A stretch of DNA of 64,000 nucleotides from Streptomyces flaveolus (GCF_000716535.1 NZ_JNWV01000006.1:310001-374000), one strand, 5' to 3'; shown: positions 49,578 to 58,820, counted from the first letter of the stretch. The notes: generated by a model from the letters alone, not told the origin. A program made the numbers and translations.

Positions 49578-50455
49578 CGTCCCCCGAAAGCCTGGTCCTG
49601 CGGGTGGCGGGCCGCCCGGTCGGCCGCTACGTCACCCGGCCCGAACTGCCCGCCCGGCTCTCCCCGCGCCCCTTCCTGCACCCCGTCACCACCCTGGGCG
49701 GCACGGCGGTCACCGAGGCGGGCCCCGCCGACCACGCACACCACCTCGGCGTCGGTGTCGCCGTTCCCGACGTCGAGGGGCACAACTTCTGGGGCGGCCG
49801 GACCTTCGTCCGCGACCGGGGGCCGACCGAGCTCGGCAACCACGGCGCCCAGCGGCACACCGGCTTCCAGCTCCGCGACCCCGACGGCTTCGTGGAGGAG
49901 CTGCGCTGGGTCGCCGCCGGCACCGAGCTGCTGCGCGAGCGCCGTACCGTCGCGGCCACCGGGCTCACCGGCACCGCCTGGGCGCTGGACTTCACCTTCT
50001 CCCTCACCAACGTCACCCCCGAGCCGCTGTCGATCGGCAGCCCCGCCACCAACGGCCGGCCCGGCGCGGCCTACGGCGGCTTCTTCTGGCGGGCCCCCAA
50101 GGAGTCCCGGGCCCCGGAGGTCTTCACCGCGGACCGCGAGGGTGAGAGCGAGGTGCACGGCAGCCGCGCCGACTGGCTCGCGCTGGCCGGATGGGGGTCC
50201 CCCCGGTCGAGCGGAGCCGAGAGCGGGGGAGGCTGGACGCTGGTCTTCGCCGGCGCCACCGAGGACACCCGCCGGGACCCGTGGTTCGTCCGGGCCGCCG
50301 AGTACCCCGGGGTGGGCTCCTCCCTGGCGCACTCCGAGCGGCTGACCGTGCCGCCCGGCGAGACCGTCGTACGCCGGGTCGTCACCGTCGTCGCCGACGG
50401 CCGGCCCGCCCGCGAGGAGGCGGCGGCCCTGGTCCGCAAGGCGGTGAGCCAGTGA
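49574..50455 (+). CDS. DUF6807 (PmoA-family) protein with in-frame repeat insertion
   Basis: A 293-residue protein of the DUF6807/PmoA-like family, recognised by FLHPVTTLGGTAVTEAGPADHAHHLGVG and by NFWGGRTF, GNHGAQRH and YGGFFWRAP; quoted blocks are separate stretches in that order. The many histidines suggest metal binding or carbohydrate binding as in galactose-mutarotase folds. Near residues 207-220 the segment GSPRSSGAESGGG is encoded by a common Streptomyces short palindromic repeat and is probably a surface-loop insertion. The function in sugar metabolism is not known. Coupled to neighbours. Confidence 0.85.
   Translation: MTSPESLVLRVAGRPVGRYVTRPELPARLSPRPFLHPVTTLGGTAVTEAGPADHAHHLGVGVAVPDVEGHNFWGGRTFVRDRGPTELGNHGAQRHTGFQLRDPDGFVEELRWVAAGTELLRERRTVAATGLTGTAWALDFTFSLTNVTPEPLSIGSPATNGRPGAAYGGFFWRAPKESRAPEVFTADREGESEVHGSRADWLALAGWGSPRSSGAESGGGWTLVFAGATEDTRRDPWFVRAAEYPGVGSSLAHSERLTVPPGETVVRRVVTVVADGRPAREEAAALVRKAVSQ
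50193..50232. repeat. Streptomyces short palindromic repeat inside a coding region
   Basis: A 40-bp element with GGGGGTCCCCCCGGTCGAGC at its left and CCGAGAGCGGGGGAGG at its right. It resembles the dispersed CTCCCCCGCTCGAGCGAAGCC-type repeats of Streptomyces genomes. It keeps the reading frame of the DUF6807 gene. Confidence 0.75.
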
Positions 50456-51954
50456 CCGCCTACCGCAACCCGGTCCTGAACGCCGACTGGTCCGATCCGG
50501 ACGTCGTCCGCGTCGGCGACGACTTCTACCTCACCGCCTCCAGCTTCGGCCGTGCCCCCGGCCTGCCGCTGCTGCACTCGCGGAACCTGGTCGACTGGAC
50601 GCTGGTCGGCCACGCCCTCGAACGCCTGGAACCCGAGGAGGAGTTCGCCCGGCCCCGGCACGACCGCGGGGTCTGGGCCCCGTCCATCCGGCACCACGAC
50701 GACCGCTTCTGGATCTTCTGGGGCGACCCGGACCAGGGCGTCTTCCAGGTCAACGCGCCCGAGATCCGGGGTCCTTGGACCCGCCCGCACCTCCTCGAGC
50801 CGGGCAAGGGCCTGATCGACCCGTGCCCGCTGTGGGACGACGACACCGGCGAGGCCTACCTCGTGCACGCCTGGGCCAAGTCCCGCTCCGGCGTGAAGAA
50901 CCGTCTCACCGGCCACCGGATGCACCCCGACGGCACCTCGCTGCTCGACGAGGGCGAGGTGATCGTCGACGGGGACCGCATCCCCGGCTGGTTCACCCTG
51001 GAAGGGCCCAAGCTCTACCGGCACGACGGCTGGTTCTGGATCCTCGCCCCCGCCGGGGGAGTGGAGACCGGCTGGCAGGGCGCGTTCCGCTCGCGCGGCT
51101 TCTTCGGCCCGTACGAGGAGAGGATCGTCCTGGAGCAGGGCGACACCGACGTCAACGGGCCGCACCAGGGCGGCTGGGTGCGCACCGCCGCCGGCGAGGA
51201 CTGGTTCCTGCACTTCCAGCAGCGCGGCGCGTACGGCAGGGTCGTCCACCTCCAGCCGATGCGCTGGGGCCTGGACGGCTGGCCGGTCCTCGGCGACGAG
51301 GGCGCCCCCGTCGCCGGACACCGGCGGCCGGACCTCCCGCCGCAGCCGCCCGCCGCTCCGGCGACCGACGACGACTTCCCCGGCGGCCGGTACGGCCGGC
51401 AGTGGCAGTGGACCGCCAACCCGGGCGACGGCTGGGCCACCCAGCACTCCGCGGACGGGCTGCGGCTGACCTGCGTCCGCTCGGCCGAAGCCGGTGACCT
51501 GCGCGAACTGCCGAACGTCCTCACCCAGAGACTGCCCGGCCGGCCGAGCACGATCGAGGTCGAGCTGCGTCTGGACGGCATCGAGCCGGGCGCGCGGGCG
51601 GGGCTCGCGGTGCTCGGGGACGCCTACGCCTGGATCGGGCTGGAGCGCGGGGCCGACGGGACGGTCCGGCTCGTGCACCGGTTCGCGGAGGTGGCCGCCG
51701 ACGAAGAGCGCGACGCCGGGGTGTCGTGCCTCGCCCCCGAGGGGCGGGCGCGGCTGCGGATCGAGGCCGGCGCCGGGGCGCGCTGCCGGTTCCGGTACGA
51801 CGTCGGGGACGGCCCGTACCCGTCCGGACCCGTCTTCGCGGCCACCCCCTGGCGCTGGGTGGGCGCCCTGCTCGGCCTGTTCGCCACCGCGCCCGAGGGA
51901 CCGGGACCCGCGGGCGCGGCGACCTTCACCCGGTTCCGGATCACGCCCCACTGA
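50452..51954 (+). CDS. Glycoside hydrolase family 43 (arabinan/xylan-active) enzyme
   Basis: A 500-residue GH43 protein without signal peptide. The five-bladed propeller shows the catalytic aspartate in NADWSDPDVVRVGDDFYL near residue 14, the pKa-setting aspartate in LIDPCPLWDDDTGEAYL near 125, and the acid glutamate in FTLEGPKLY near 185. The C-terminal 170 residues form the GH43 beta-sandwich domain (from about residue 330). Being cytoplasmic, it should cut imported oligosaccharides, such as arabino- or xylo-oligomers. GTG overlaps the previous stop. Confidence 0.92.
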   Translation: MTAYRNPVLNADWSDPDVVRVGDDFYLTASSFGRAPGLPLLHSRNLVDWTLVGHALERLEPEEEFARPRHDRGVWAPSIRHHDDRFWIFWGDPDQGVFQVNAPEIRGPWTRPHLLEPGKGLIDPCPLWDDDTGEAYLVHAWAKSRSGVKNRLTGHRMHPDGTSLLDEGEVIVDGDRIPGWFTLEGPKLYRHDGWFWILAPAGGVETGWQGAFRSRGFFGPYEERIVLEQGDTDVNGPHQGGWVRTAAGEDWFLHFQQRGAYGRVVHLQPMRWGLDGWPVLGDEGAPVAGHRRPDLPPQPPAAPATDDDFPGGRYGRQWQWTANPGDGWATQHSADGLRLTCVRSAEAGDLRELPNVLTQRLPGRPSTIEVELRLDGIEPGARAGLAVLGDAYAWIGLERGADGTVRLVHRFAEVAADEERDAGVSCLAPEGRARLRIEAGAGARCRFRYDVGDGPYPSGPVFAATPWRWVGALLGLFATAPEGPGPAGAATFTRFRITPH

Positions 51955-52003
51955 GCTCCACACCGTCATGTCCCCGTTGGATCCAGCAGAAGAGAGCCGA
52001 CCC

Positions 52004-53341
52004 ATGAGAAGAAGCATCCGCAGAAGCAGGCGCGCCGCCCTCGCCGTCGCCCTGGGCTCCGTCCTCGCGCTGACCGCCACCGCCTGCGGCGACGACGGCA
52101 GCGGCAGCGCGGGGGAGAAGGGCGACGAGGGTTCCGGCAAGGGCACGATCACCTTCTGGGACAACAACGGCGGTGTCCGCACCGACATCTGGAAGCAGAT
52201 CATCGCCGACTTCGAGCACGAGAACCCGGACATCGAGGTCAAGTACGTCGGCATCCCGGCGGCCAGCGCCCAGTCCAAGTACGACACCGCCATCCAGGGC
52301 GGCGGCCTGCCGGACGTCGGCGGCGTGGGCACCGCGATGCTCGCCGAGGTCGCGGCCCAGGGCGCGCTGGAGCCGCTGGACGGCCGGCTGGAGAAGAGCC
52401 CGCTGAACGGGAAGCTGAGCCGGAACCTGATCGACGTGAGCAGGGCGGCGGGCGGCGGGGACAGGCTGTACCAGGTGCCGACCTCCGCCAACAACGGCAC
52501 GCTGTGGTACCGGACCGACCTGTTCGAGAAGGCCGGCCTGGACGCGCCGACCACCTGGTCGAAGTTCTACGAGGCCGCCGACAAGCTGACGAACAAGGGC
52601 AGGAACCAGTTCGGCTTCACCATTCGCGGCGGCGAGGGTGCCATCGCGCCGGCCCTCGACGCGGTGTACGGCCAGACCGGGATCACGTCGTTCTGGAACG
52701 GCGACAAGACCACCGTCAACGACCCCGAGAACGTGGCCGCTCTGGAGAAGTACGTCGCGCTCTACAAGAAGGACACCCCGTCCGCCGACGTGAACAACGA
52801 CTTCACGAAGATGGTCGCCCAGTGGGACAGCGGCACGATCGGCATGCTGAGCCACAACCTGGGGTCGTACCAGGACCATCTGAAGGCACTGGGCAAGGAC
52901 AAGTTCCGGGGCATTCCCAACCCCACGCGGGACGACGGCACCCGGGTGCAGGTCTCCAACCCGGTCGACGGACTCAGCCTGTTCAAGTCGAGCATGAACA
53001 AGGCGGCCGCATGGAAGTTCATCGAGTTCGCCCTCTCCGCCAAGGAGAACTCCAAGTTCAACGAGTCGGCGGGGCAGGTCCCGGCCAACACCGACGCGGC
53101 CGGGGACGCGTGGATCCAGCAGGCCGAGCCGACGAAGCTGGCGGCCGAGGCGCTGAACGGGGGCGACACGAAGATCGTGCAGCTGCCCTATTACCTGCCC
53201 GACTGGAACACGATCTCCAAGGCCGACAACGAGCCGAACTTCCAGAAGCTGCTGCTCGGGAAGATGAGCGCGAAGCAGTTCCTGGACATCCTGGCCGAGC
53301 AGCTGAACAAGGCGCAGGCCGACTGGAAGAAGAACCACTGA
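52004..53341 (+). CDS. Sugar ABC transporter substrate-binding lipoprotein
   Basis: A 445-residue extracellular binding protein. A basic start RRSIRRSRRAALAV leads to a lipobox ending LTATAC, with the lipidated Cys at residue 28. Cluster-1 binding-protein features include TITFWDNNGGVR, DVGGVGTAMLAEV, YQVPTSANNGTLWYR and MLSHNLGSYQDH. It belongs to the permeases at 46622-48438 although separated from them by three enzyme genes. Ligand inferred as a pectin-derived oligosaccharide. Confidence 0.92.
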   Translation: MRRSIRRSRRAALAVALGSVLALTATACGDDGSGSAGEKGDEGSGKGTITFWDNNGGVRTDIWKQIIADFEHENPDIEVKYVGIPAASAQSKYDTAIQGGGLPDVGGVGTAMLAEVAAQGALEPLDGRLEKSPLNGKLSRNLIDVSRAAGGGDRLYQVPTSANNGTLWYRTDLFEKAGLDAPTTWSKFYEAADKLTNKGRNQFGFTIRGGEGAIAPALDAVYGQTGITSFWNGDKTTVNDPENVAALEKYVALYKKDTPSADVNNDFTKMVAQWDSGTIGMLSHNLGSYQDHLKALGKDKFRGIPNPTRDDGTRVQVSNPVDGLSLFKSSMNKAAAWKFIEFALSAKENSKFNESAGQVPANTDAAGDAWIQQAEPTKLAAEALNGGDTKIVQLPYYLPDWNTISKADNEPNFQKLLLGKMSAKQFLDILAEQLNKAQADWKKNH

Positions 53342-53380
53342 GAGCCCGGGTGGTTTCCGCCGCGGGGGGCTGCGGGCCGG

Positions 53381-53416
53381 ACGTGGCCGGTCGCGCAGTT
53401 CCCCGCGCCCCTTCAG
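53381..53416. repeat. Streptomyces dispersed intergenic motif, second copy
   Basis: GTGGCCGGTCGCGCAGTTCC continues into CCGCGCCCCTTCAG. It is the better preserved relative of the 18325-18362 copy and lies between the binding-protein gene and the acetylesterase gene. Confidence 0.5.
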
Positions 53417-53445
53417 GCTTCCCCTGCGTCGGAAAGGCGCCGATC

Positions 53446-54216
53446 TTGTCCCTCACGCGTAGGCAGGTCACCTCCGCCGCGATTGCCACCGTTCCCCTCG
53501 TCGGCCGTTCCCGGCGGGAATCCCGCACGCTCCACATCGCCGGTGATTCGACGGCCGCCCAGAAATACGCCGATGCAGCTCCCGAGACCGGATGGGGGAC
53601 GGCACTGCCCTTCTTTCTCCGGAAGGAGGTGGAAGTCGCCAACCACGCCGTGAACGGGCGGAGTTCGAAGAGCTTCGTCGACGAAGGGCGGCTCGACGCG
53701 ATCCTCGCCGGCATCCGCCCAGGCGACCTCCTGCTCATCCAGTTCGCGCACAACGACGAGAAGTCCACCGATCCCGCCCGGTACACCGAGCCGTGGACGA
53801 CGTACCAGGAGTACCTGCGGAGGTACGTCGACGGGGCACGGGACAGGAAGGCGCGCCCCGTTCTCGCCACCCCCGTCGAGCGCCGCAGGTTCGACGGAGA
53901 CGGCAACGCCCTGCCCACCCATGGCGACTACCCGGCGGCCATGCGGGCGCTGGCCGTGGCCGAGGGGGTGCCGCTGCTGGACATCGAGGCGCTGTCGCTC
54001 GCGCTGTGGCAGCGGCTCGGGGTGGAGGAGACCAAGACCTACTTCAACTGGACCGCCACCGAGCAGGACAACACGCACTTCGACCCGCCGGGCGCGATCG
54101 CCGTGGCCCGGCTCGTGGCGCGGGAGCTGCTGCGCACCCGGGTGGCGGCCCGGCACGACGTCGTACGGCTGCACGAGGACATACCCACCTCCTGGATCAC
54201 CTGGCCACCCGCATAG
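53446..54216 (+). CDS. Rhamnogalacturonan acetylesterase (SGNH/CE12-like)
   Basis: A 256-residue SGNH hydrolase that removes acetyl groups from pectin. Block I GDSTAAQ has the nucleophile S35, LLIQFAHNDE is block III, and the catalytic pair is D208/H211 in QDNTHFDPPG. The TTG start at 53446 (GGAAAGG upstream) gives MSLTRRQVTSAAIATVPLVG, a weak Tat-like export signal, so secretion is likely. It is the first of three consecutive pectin-degrading genes. Confidence 0.87.
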   Translation: MSLTRRQVTSAAIATVPLVGRSRRESRTLHIAGDSTAAQKYADAAPETGWGTALPFFLRKEVEVANHAVNGRSSKSFVDEGRLDAILAGIRPGDLLLIQFAHNDEKSTDPARYTEPWTTYQEYLRRYVDGARDRKARPVLATPVERRRFDGDGNALPTHGDYPAAMRALAVAEGVPLLDIEALSLALWQRLGVEETKTYFNWTATEQDNTHFDPPGAIAVARLVARELLRTRVAARHDVVRLHEDIPTSWITWPPA

Positions 54217-54233
54217 CCGAGGAGAACCCCACA

Positions 54234-55550
54234 GTGCGCATACAGAGATGTCATGGACGTGTCACAGCGGTGCTGGCCGGCTGCACGGCCCTCGTCCTCG
54301 CCGTCACCGGCACCGCGTCCGCGCGGTCCGGCCACCGCGCCGGCCCCGACCGGCAGGTGCTGCCCGCCAAGGACGGCTGGGCGGCGTACGGGACCGGGAC
54401 GACCGGCGGGGCCGCCGCCGACTCCGCCCACGTGTACACCGTCACCACCTGGGAGCAGTTCAAGGCGGCCCTCGCGGACGGCGGCAGCGCGCCGAAGATC
54501 GTCCGGGTGAAGGGCACCGTCGACGCCGACGGGCCGGGCTGCGCCTCCTTCGCCGTCCCCGGGTACGACTTCGCCGCCTACCTGAAGACCTACGACCCCG
54601 CGGTGTGGGGGCGCTCGACGAACCTCGACGGCGAGCCCGACGGCAGCCCCGAGGGCCTGCGCCGCGCCTCCGCCGCCCGCCAGGACGCCTTCATCAAGGC
54701 GGACGTCCCCGCCAACACGACGATCGTCGGCATCGGCCGGAACGCCGGTTTCCAGGGCGCCAGCCTCCAGATCAAGGGCGTCGACAACGTCATCGTCCGC
54801 AATCTGCGCTTCGAGAGCCCCCTCGACTGCTTCCCGCAGTGGGACCCGACCGACACCGCCGACGGCAACTGGAACTCCGAGTACGACAGTGCCGTGATCC
54901 ACGGGTCGACGCACGTGTGGATGGACCACGACACGTTCACCGACGGGGACCACCCGGACAGCACCCTGCCGTCGTACTACGGCCGGATCCACCAGCAGCA
55001 CGACGGCGAGCTGGACATCGTCAAGGGCGCCGACTACGTCACCGCCTCCTGGAACGTCTTCGAGGACCACGACAAGACGATCCTCATCGGCAACAGCGAC
55101 AGCGCGTCCACGGCCGCCGTCGACCGGGGCCATCTGAAGGTCACCTTCCACCACGACCTGTTCCGGAACCTGGTCGAGCGGGCCCCGCGCGTCCGCTTCG
55201 GACAGGTGGACTCGTACAACAACCACTTCGTCGCCGGTGACGGCTACTCCTACAGCTACGGCATCGGCATGGAGTCCCAGCTCGTCGCCGAGCACAACGC
55301 CTTCACCCTGCCGGCCGGGGTGGGCGCCGGTTCGATCCTGAAGAAGTGGAAGGAGGCGCCCGTCACCGCCGCCGACAACCACGTCAACGGCGTGCCGACC
55401 GACCTCGTCGCCGTCCACAACGCGCAGGTGCCCGGCGAGATCCTCCAGTCGGGGGCCGGATGGACGCCGGTGCTGCGGACCCGGGTGGACCGGCCGCAGG
55501 CCGTGCCGGGCCTCGTCGACCACCGCGCGGGCGCCGGACACCTGTGCTGA
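54234..55550 (+). CDS. Secreted pectate lyase (PL1)
   Basis: A 438-residue polysaccharide lyase. The Sec signal GRVTAVLAGCTALVLAVTGTASA occupies residues 9-31. PL1 parallel beta-helix marks are VIVRNLRFESPLDCFPQWDP, IHGSTHVWMDHDTFTDGDHP with calcium-binding acidic residues, DIVKGADYVTASWNVFEDHDK and the catalytic-region Arg in LVERAPRVRFGQVDSYNNHF; these are separate blocks in order. It cleaves polygalacturonate by beta-elimination. GTG 54234 follows GAGGAG. Its neighbours are an acetylesterase and a pectinesterase. Confidence 0.93.
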   Translation: MRIQRCHGRVTAVLAGCTALVLAVTGTASARSGHRAGPDRQVLPAKDGWAAYGTGTTGGAAADSAHVYTVTTWEQFKAALADGGSAPKIVRVKGTVDADGPGCASFAVPGYDFAAYLKTYDPAVWGRSTNLDGEPDGSPEGLRRASAARQDAFIKADVPANTTIVGIGRNAGFQGASLQIKGVDNVIVRNLRFESPLDCFPQWDPTDTADGNWNSEYDSAVIHGSTHVWMDHDTFTDGDHPDSTLPSYYGRIHQQHDGELDIVKGADYVTASWNVFEDHDKTILIGNSDSASTAAVDRGHLKVTFHHDLFRNLVERAPRVRFGQVDSYNNHFVAGDGYSYSYGIGMESQLVAEHNAFTLPAGVGAGSILKKWKEAPVTAADNHVNGVPTDLVAVHNAQVPGEILQSGAGWTPVLRTRVDRPQAVPGLVDHRAGAGHLC

Positions 55551-55564
55551 CCGCGCTGCCGCGA

Positions 55565-55591
55565 CCGGGCCGGGGCGTGACCCCGGCCCGG
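55565..55591. terminator. Hairpin between pectate lyase and pectinesterase genes
   Basis: Perfect 11-bp arms CCGGGCCGGGG and CCCCGGCCCGG with a CGTGA loop, 15 bp after the pectate lyase stop. It may end the operon or reduce read-through. Confidence 0.65.
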
Positions 55592-55627
55592 CCTCCTGCC
55601 CACAGCCGCATCCCAAGGAGCACACCC

Positions 55628-56734
55628 ATGCATCCGTCCAGACGGGGTTTCCTCACCGCGAGCGCCGGAGCCGCCACCGCGCTCGCCCTCACGTCCGGTC
55701 CCGCGCGCGCCGCCGGGGTGCCGCGCCCGTTCGGCCGCCACGGTTCCCCGGCCCGCCGCCGCACCCCGGGCACGCTGTACGTCGACCCGCACGGGCGCGG
55801 CGACTTCACCACCGTGCAGGCCGCGGTGACCGCCGCCACCGGAAGCGGCCGGACCCTCGTGATCGCCCCCGGCAGCTACCGGGAGACGGTGACCGTCGAC
55901 GCCGGCCGTACGGAGATGACGTGGATCGGCGCCTCGGAGAACCCCAGGGACGTGGTGATCGTGTACGACCGCGCGGCCGGCACCCCCAAGCCCGGCGGCG
56001 GCACCTACGGCACCTCCGGTTCGGCGACGGCCACCGTCCAGGCCGACGGGTTCACCGCCCGCTGGATCACCTTCGCCAACGACTGGCTCCGCGCCGGCCA
56101 CCCGGACATCAGCGGCACCCAAGCCGTCGCCCTCAAGGCGCAGGGCGACCGCGGCGCCTTCGTGCACTGCCGGTTCCTCGGCCACCAGGACACCCTGTAC
56201 GCCGACTCCACGGCCCTCGACGCCTTCGCCCGCCAGTACTACGCCCACTGTCACGTCGAGGGGGACGTCGACTTCGTCTTCGGCCGGGCGACGGCGGTGT
56301 TCGACCGCTGCCGGTTCCACACCCTGAACCGGACCGACCTGGCCGCGGCGCCCTACGGGTTCGTCTTCGCGCCCTCCACGGCCGCCGCCAATCCGCGCGG
56401 CTACCTGGTCACGCGCGGCCGTGTCACCAGCGAGGCACCGGGCGCCGCCTACAAGCTGGCCCGTCCCTGGGTCCCCGGCTCCGACCCCACGGCCCGCCCG
56501 ATGCTCACCGTCCGCGACACCTGGCTCGGTCCCGGCATCGACGCGGTCGCCCCCTACGCGAACATGCGGGACGCGTATCCCTGGCAGTCCATGCGCTTCC
56601 GCGAGTACCGCGACACCGGCCCGGGAGCCGAGATCACCGTCCCGGAGAACCGCCCCCAACTGACATCCGCACAGGCCGAGTCGGCGACGCGAGCGGCCTA
56701 CCTGGGGGACTGGGCGCCCTGGAGGGAGTGCTGA
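55628..56734 (+). CDS. Secreted pectinesterase (CE8)
   Basis: A 368-residue pectin methylesterase. A Tat-type signal (SRRGFLTASAGAATALAL) precedes the right-handed beta-helix. Family blocks in order are DFTTVQAAV, QAVALKAQGDRGAFVHCRFLG, HQDTLY, GDVDFVFGRATAVFDRC with the catalytic aspartates, and LARPWVPGSD with the conserved Arg and Trp. It removes methyl esters so that pectate lyase can act. ATG 55628 has AAGGAG 10 bases upstream. Confidence 0.93.
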   Translation: MHPSRRGFLTASAGAATALALTSGPARAAGVPRPFGRHGSPARRRTPGTLYVDPHGRGDFTTVQAAVTAATGSGRTLVIAPGSYRETVTVDAGRTEMTWIGASENPRDVVIVYDRAAGTPKPGGGTYGTSGSATATVQADGFTARWITFANDWLRAGHPDISGTQAVALKAQGDRGAFVHCRFLGHQDTLYADSTALDAFARQYYAHCHVEGDVDFVFGRATAVFDRCRFHTLNRTDLAAAPYGFVFAPSTAAANPRGYLVTRGRVTSEAPGAAYKLARPWVPGSDPTARPMLTVRDTWLGPGIDAVAPYANMRDAYPWQSMRFREYRDTGPGAEITVPENRPQLTSAQAESATRAAYLGDWAPWREC

Positions 56735-56975
56735 CGCGCGGACGCACCGAGCAAAAGGGCGGCTTCTTCGATCCCCCGTTCGCACTCGCGGTATCCGGCC
56801 CCCAGGGCCACCGGGTCAAGGGGGCACCGGAACAAGGCAATCGGAAGGTAATGCTCCAGGGGTGGTGGAACAAGACCGCGTATCGATCGGGTAACAGGGC
56901 TCGCCCTGCCTGTGTGATGCGCGTAGACAGTCCTGACCTGGTACATCACTCTCATCCACCAGATCCGGAGAATCC

Positions 56976-57773
56976 ATGCGGAAGTCCCTCAAGGCGGTCG
57001 CGGCCGGTGCCGCTTGTGTCGTCGCCGGCGCGGCGCTGTACGGCGCGGGCGCGGCCACCGCCGGTCAGTCGACGGCGAACTCCACCCACGAGCCGTACAA
57101 CATCGGGCTCCTGGTGAAGGACATCGACACCTACTACGGCACCACCGCCGACAGCAACGGCGTCTACCAGGCGTCCCCGGACAGCCCGTACGCCAAGGAC
57201 CTGGCGCGCATAGACGCCGACGCCAAGAGCTACATCGACAAGGCGGCCCGCAAGGCGCGCCACCAGGGCGAGAAGCCGGCCGTCGTCTTCGACGTCGACG
57301 ACACGCTGCTGCTCAGCCTCGACTACGAGAAGCGGTACAACTACACGTACAACTCCAGCACCTGGAACGACTACGTGAACCGCGCCGACCGGCCCGCCGT
57401 CTTCGGCAGCCCGGAGCTCGTGCGGTACGCCGCGTCCAAGGGCGTCGAGGTCTTCTACAACTCCGGCCTGAGCGAGGCCCAGCGCGCCGGCGCCGTGGAG
57501 AACCTGAAGAAGGTCGGCGCCGATGTGAACCTCGACGCCGGCCACATGTTCCTCAAGGACAAGGCCAACCCGCCGGCCTACCTGAAGGACTGCGCCACCC
57601 CGGGCACCTGGAACTGCACGACGGTGCAGTACAAGTCCGGGACGCGTCAGCACATCGAGGACGACCTGGGCTACGAGATCATCGCCAACTTCGGCGACCA
57701 GTACTCGGACCTGGACGGCGGTCACGCCGACCGGACGTACAAGCTGCCGAACCCGACGTACTTCGTCGGCTGA
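56976..57773 (+). CDS. Secreted HAD-family class B-like acid phosphatase
   Basis: A 265-residue exported phosphatase. The Sec signal (KAVAAGAACVVAGAALYGAGAATA) covers the first 29 residues. The HAD nucleophile motif is D106-V-D108-D109-T110. Later blocks are FYNSGLSEAQRAGAVENLKK (motif II Ser) and FLKDKANPP (Lys), with acidic NFGDQYSDLDGG. It should release phosphate from organic esters outside the cell. The preceding 241-bp gap has no gene. It ends three bases before the convergent GH43-like gene. Confidence 0.9.
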   Translation: MRKSLKAVAAGAACVVAGAALYGAGAATAGQSTANSTHEPYNIGLLVKDIDTYYGTTADSNGVYQASPDSPYAKDLARIDADAKSYIDKAARKARHQGEKPAVVFDVDDTLLLSLDYEKRYNYTYNSSTWNDYVNRADRPAVFGSPELVRYAASKGVEVFYNSGLSEAQRAGAVENLKKVGADVNLDAGHMFLKDKANPPAYLKDCATPGTWNCTTVQYKSGTRQHIEDDLGYEIIANFGDQYSDLDGGHADRTYKLPNPTYFVG

Positions 57774-57776
57774 GCG

Positions 57777-58820
57777 CTATCCGTACGTCCTGAGCAGCCG
57801 CTCGTACTCGGCCTCCGTCACCGGCAGCACCGTGCCGTGGCGGGGGCTGGCGGGCAGCGCGTAGTCCGTGGACGGGGTCCACGTGCCGGAGGCGAGGTCG
57901 GTGGTCTCGAAGGGGACGTAGCCGCGCAGCCCGTACTCGTCGATGAAGAGGTACCACTTCTTCTCGGTGTTGGACCTGAACACGGTCGGCCCCTCGCCCC
58001 GCTGGAGGGCACCGCTGCCGACGCAGTCGGCGACGAAGTCGTACGACGTGTCGGTCAGGTCCCGCGCCTTCTCCGCGGTGATGAACTTCGAGCACGGCGA
58101 GCTGGAACCCGGGTCCCGCTCGTCCTTGGTGAAGCGGTAGTACGTCCCCTTGTCCCTGATGACCGTCGAGTCGATGACCGAGTAACCGGGGTCGTCCCAG
58201 ACCTGGGGCGCGCTGAAGGTGCGGAAGTCCTTCGTGGTGGCGTACAGCATGCGGTTGTACGTCGAGCCGGTGTGGCCGGGGTCGTCGGCGGCGTACAGCT
58301 TCGACGCCCAGAAGACGACGTACTCCTGCCACCGGCTGTCCCAGTACGCCTCCGGCGCCCAGGTGTTGCCCGCGTTGTCCGGCGCCACCTTCACCAGCCG
58401 CTGGTCGGTCCAGTGGACCAGGTCGGTGGACTCCCACACCATGACGGACCTGCTGCCGTGCCGCTGGACCTGGTCCCAACTGCCGCTGCTGTCGCGGTAC
58501 ATCCTGAGGTCGGTGGCGATGAGGTAGAACTTGTCGGCCTTGGGGGAGCGGATCACGAACGGGTCGCGCAGCCCCTTCTCCCCGATGGTCGAGGTCAGCA
58601 CCGGCTGTCCGTCGTTCAACTCCCTCCAGTGCAGGGGATCGTTGCCCTGGCTGAGCGCGTAGCGGATCTGCTCGCCGTCGGCCGTGCCCTCGCCGGTGAA
58701 GTAGACGAAGAGATAACCGGCGTACTTGGCGCGCGCGGTGTGGGCGGAGCCTGGTGGCGCGGCCAGCAGGGCGAGGAGGAGGGCGAGGAGCGGGACCAGC
58801 AGCATTCCGAGACGACGCAT
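57777..58820 (-). CDS. Secreted GH43-like glycosidase (arabinofuranosidase/arabinanase type)
   Basis: A 347-residue secreted five-bladed propeller protein. The signal MRRLGMLLVPLLALLLALLA is clear. LRDPFVIRSPKADKFYLIATDL near residue 90 gives the substrate-site aspartate, NTWAPEAYWDSRWQEYVVFWAS the second acidic site, and VIDSTVIRDKGTYYRFTKDE a third. These resemble GH43/GH62-like enzymes acting on arabinan or xylan. ATG 58820 has the signal peptide directly after it; the longer frame from 58970 lacks coding character. It is close to, but separate from, the pectin operon. Confidence 0.85.
   Translation of the reverse strand: MRRLGMLLVPLLALLLALLAAPPGSAHTARAKYAGYLFVYFTGEGTADGEQIRYALSQGNDPLHWRELNDGQPVLTSTIGEKGLRDPFVIRSPKADKFYLIATDLRMYRDSSGSWDQVQRHGSRSVMVWESTDLVHWTDQRLVKVAPDNAGNTWAPEAYWDSRWQEYVVFWASKLYAADDPGHTGSTYNRMLYATTKDFRTFSAPQVWDDPGYSVIDSTVIRDKGTYYRFTKDERDPGSSSPCSKFITAEKARDLTDTSYDFVADCVGSGALQRGEGPTVFRSNTEKKWYLFIDEYGLRGYVPFETTDLASGTWTPSTDYALPASPRHGTVLPVTEAEYERLLRTYG

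Noticed and set aside
52504..53445. Long in-frame extension upstream of the acetylesterase
   Set aside because: It overlaps the binding-protein gene in a shifted frame; the coding character begins at TTG 53446 after a ribosome-site-like GGAAAGG.
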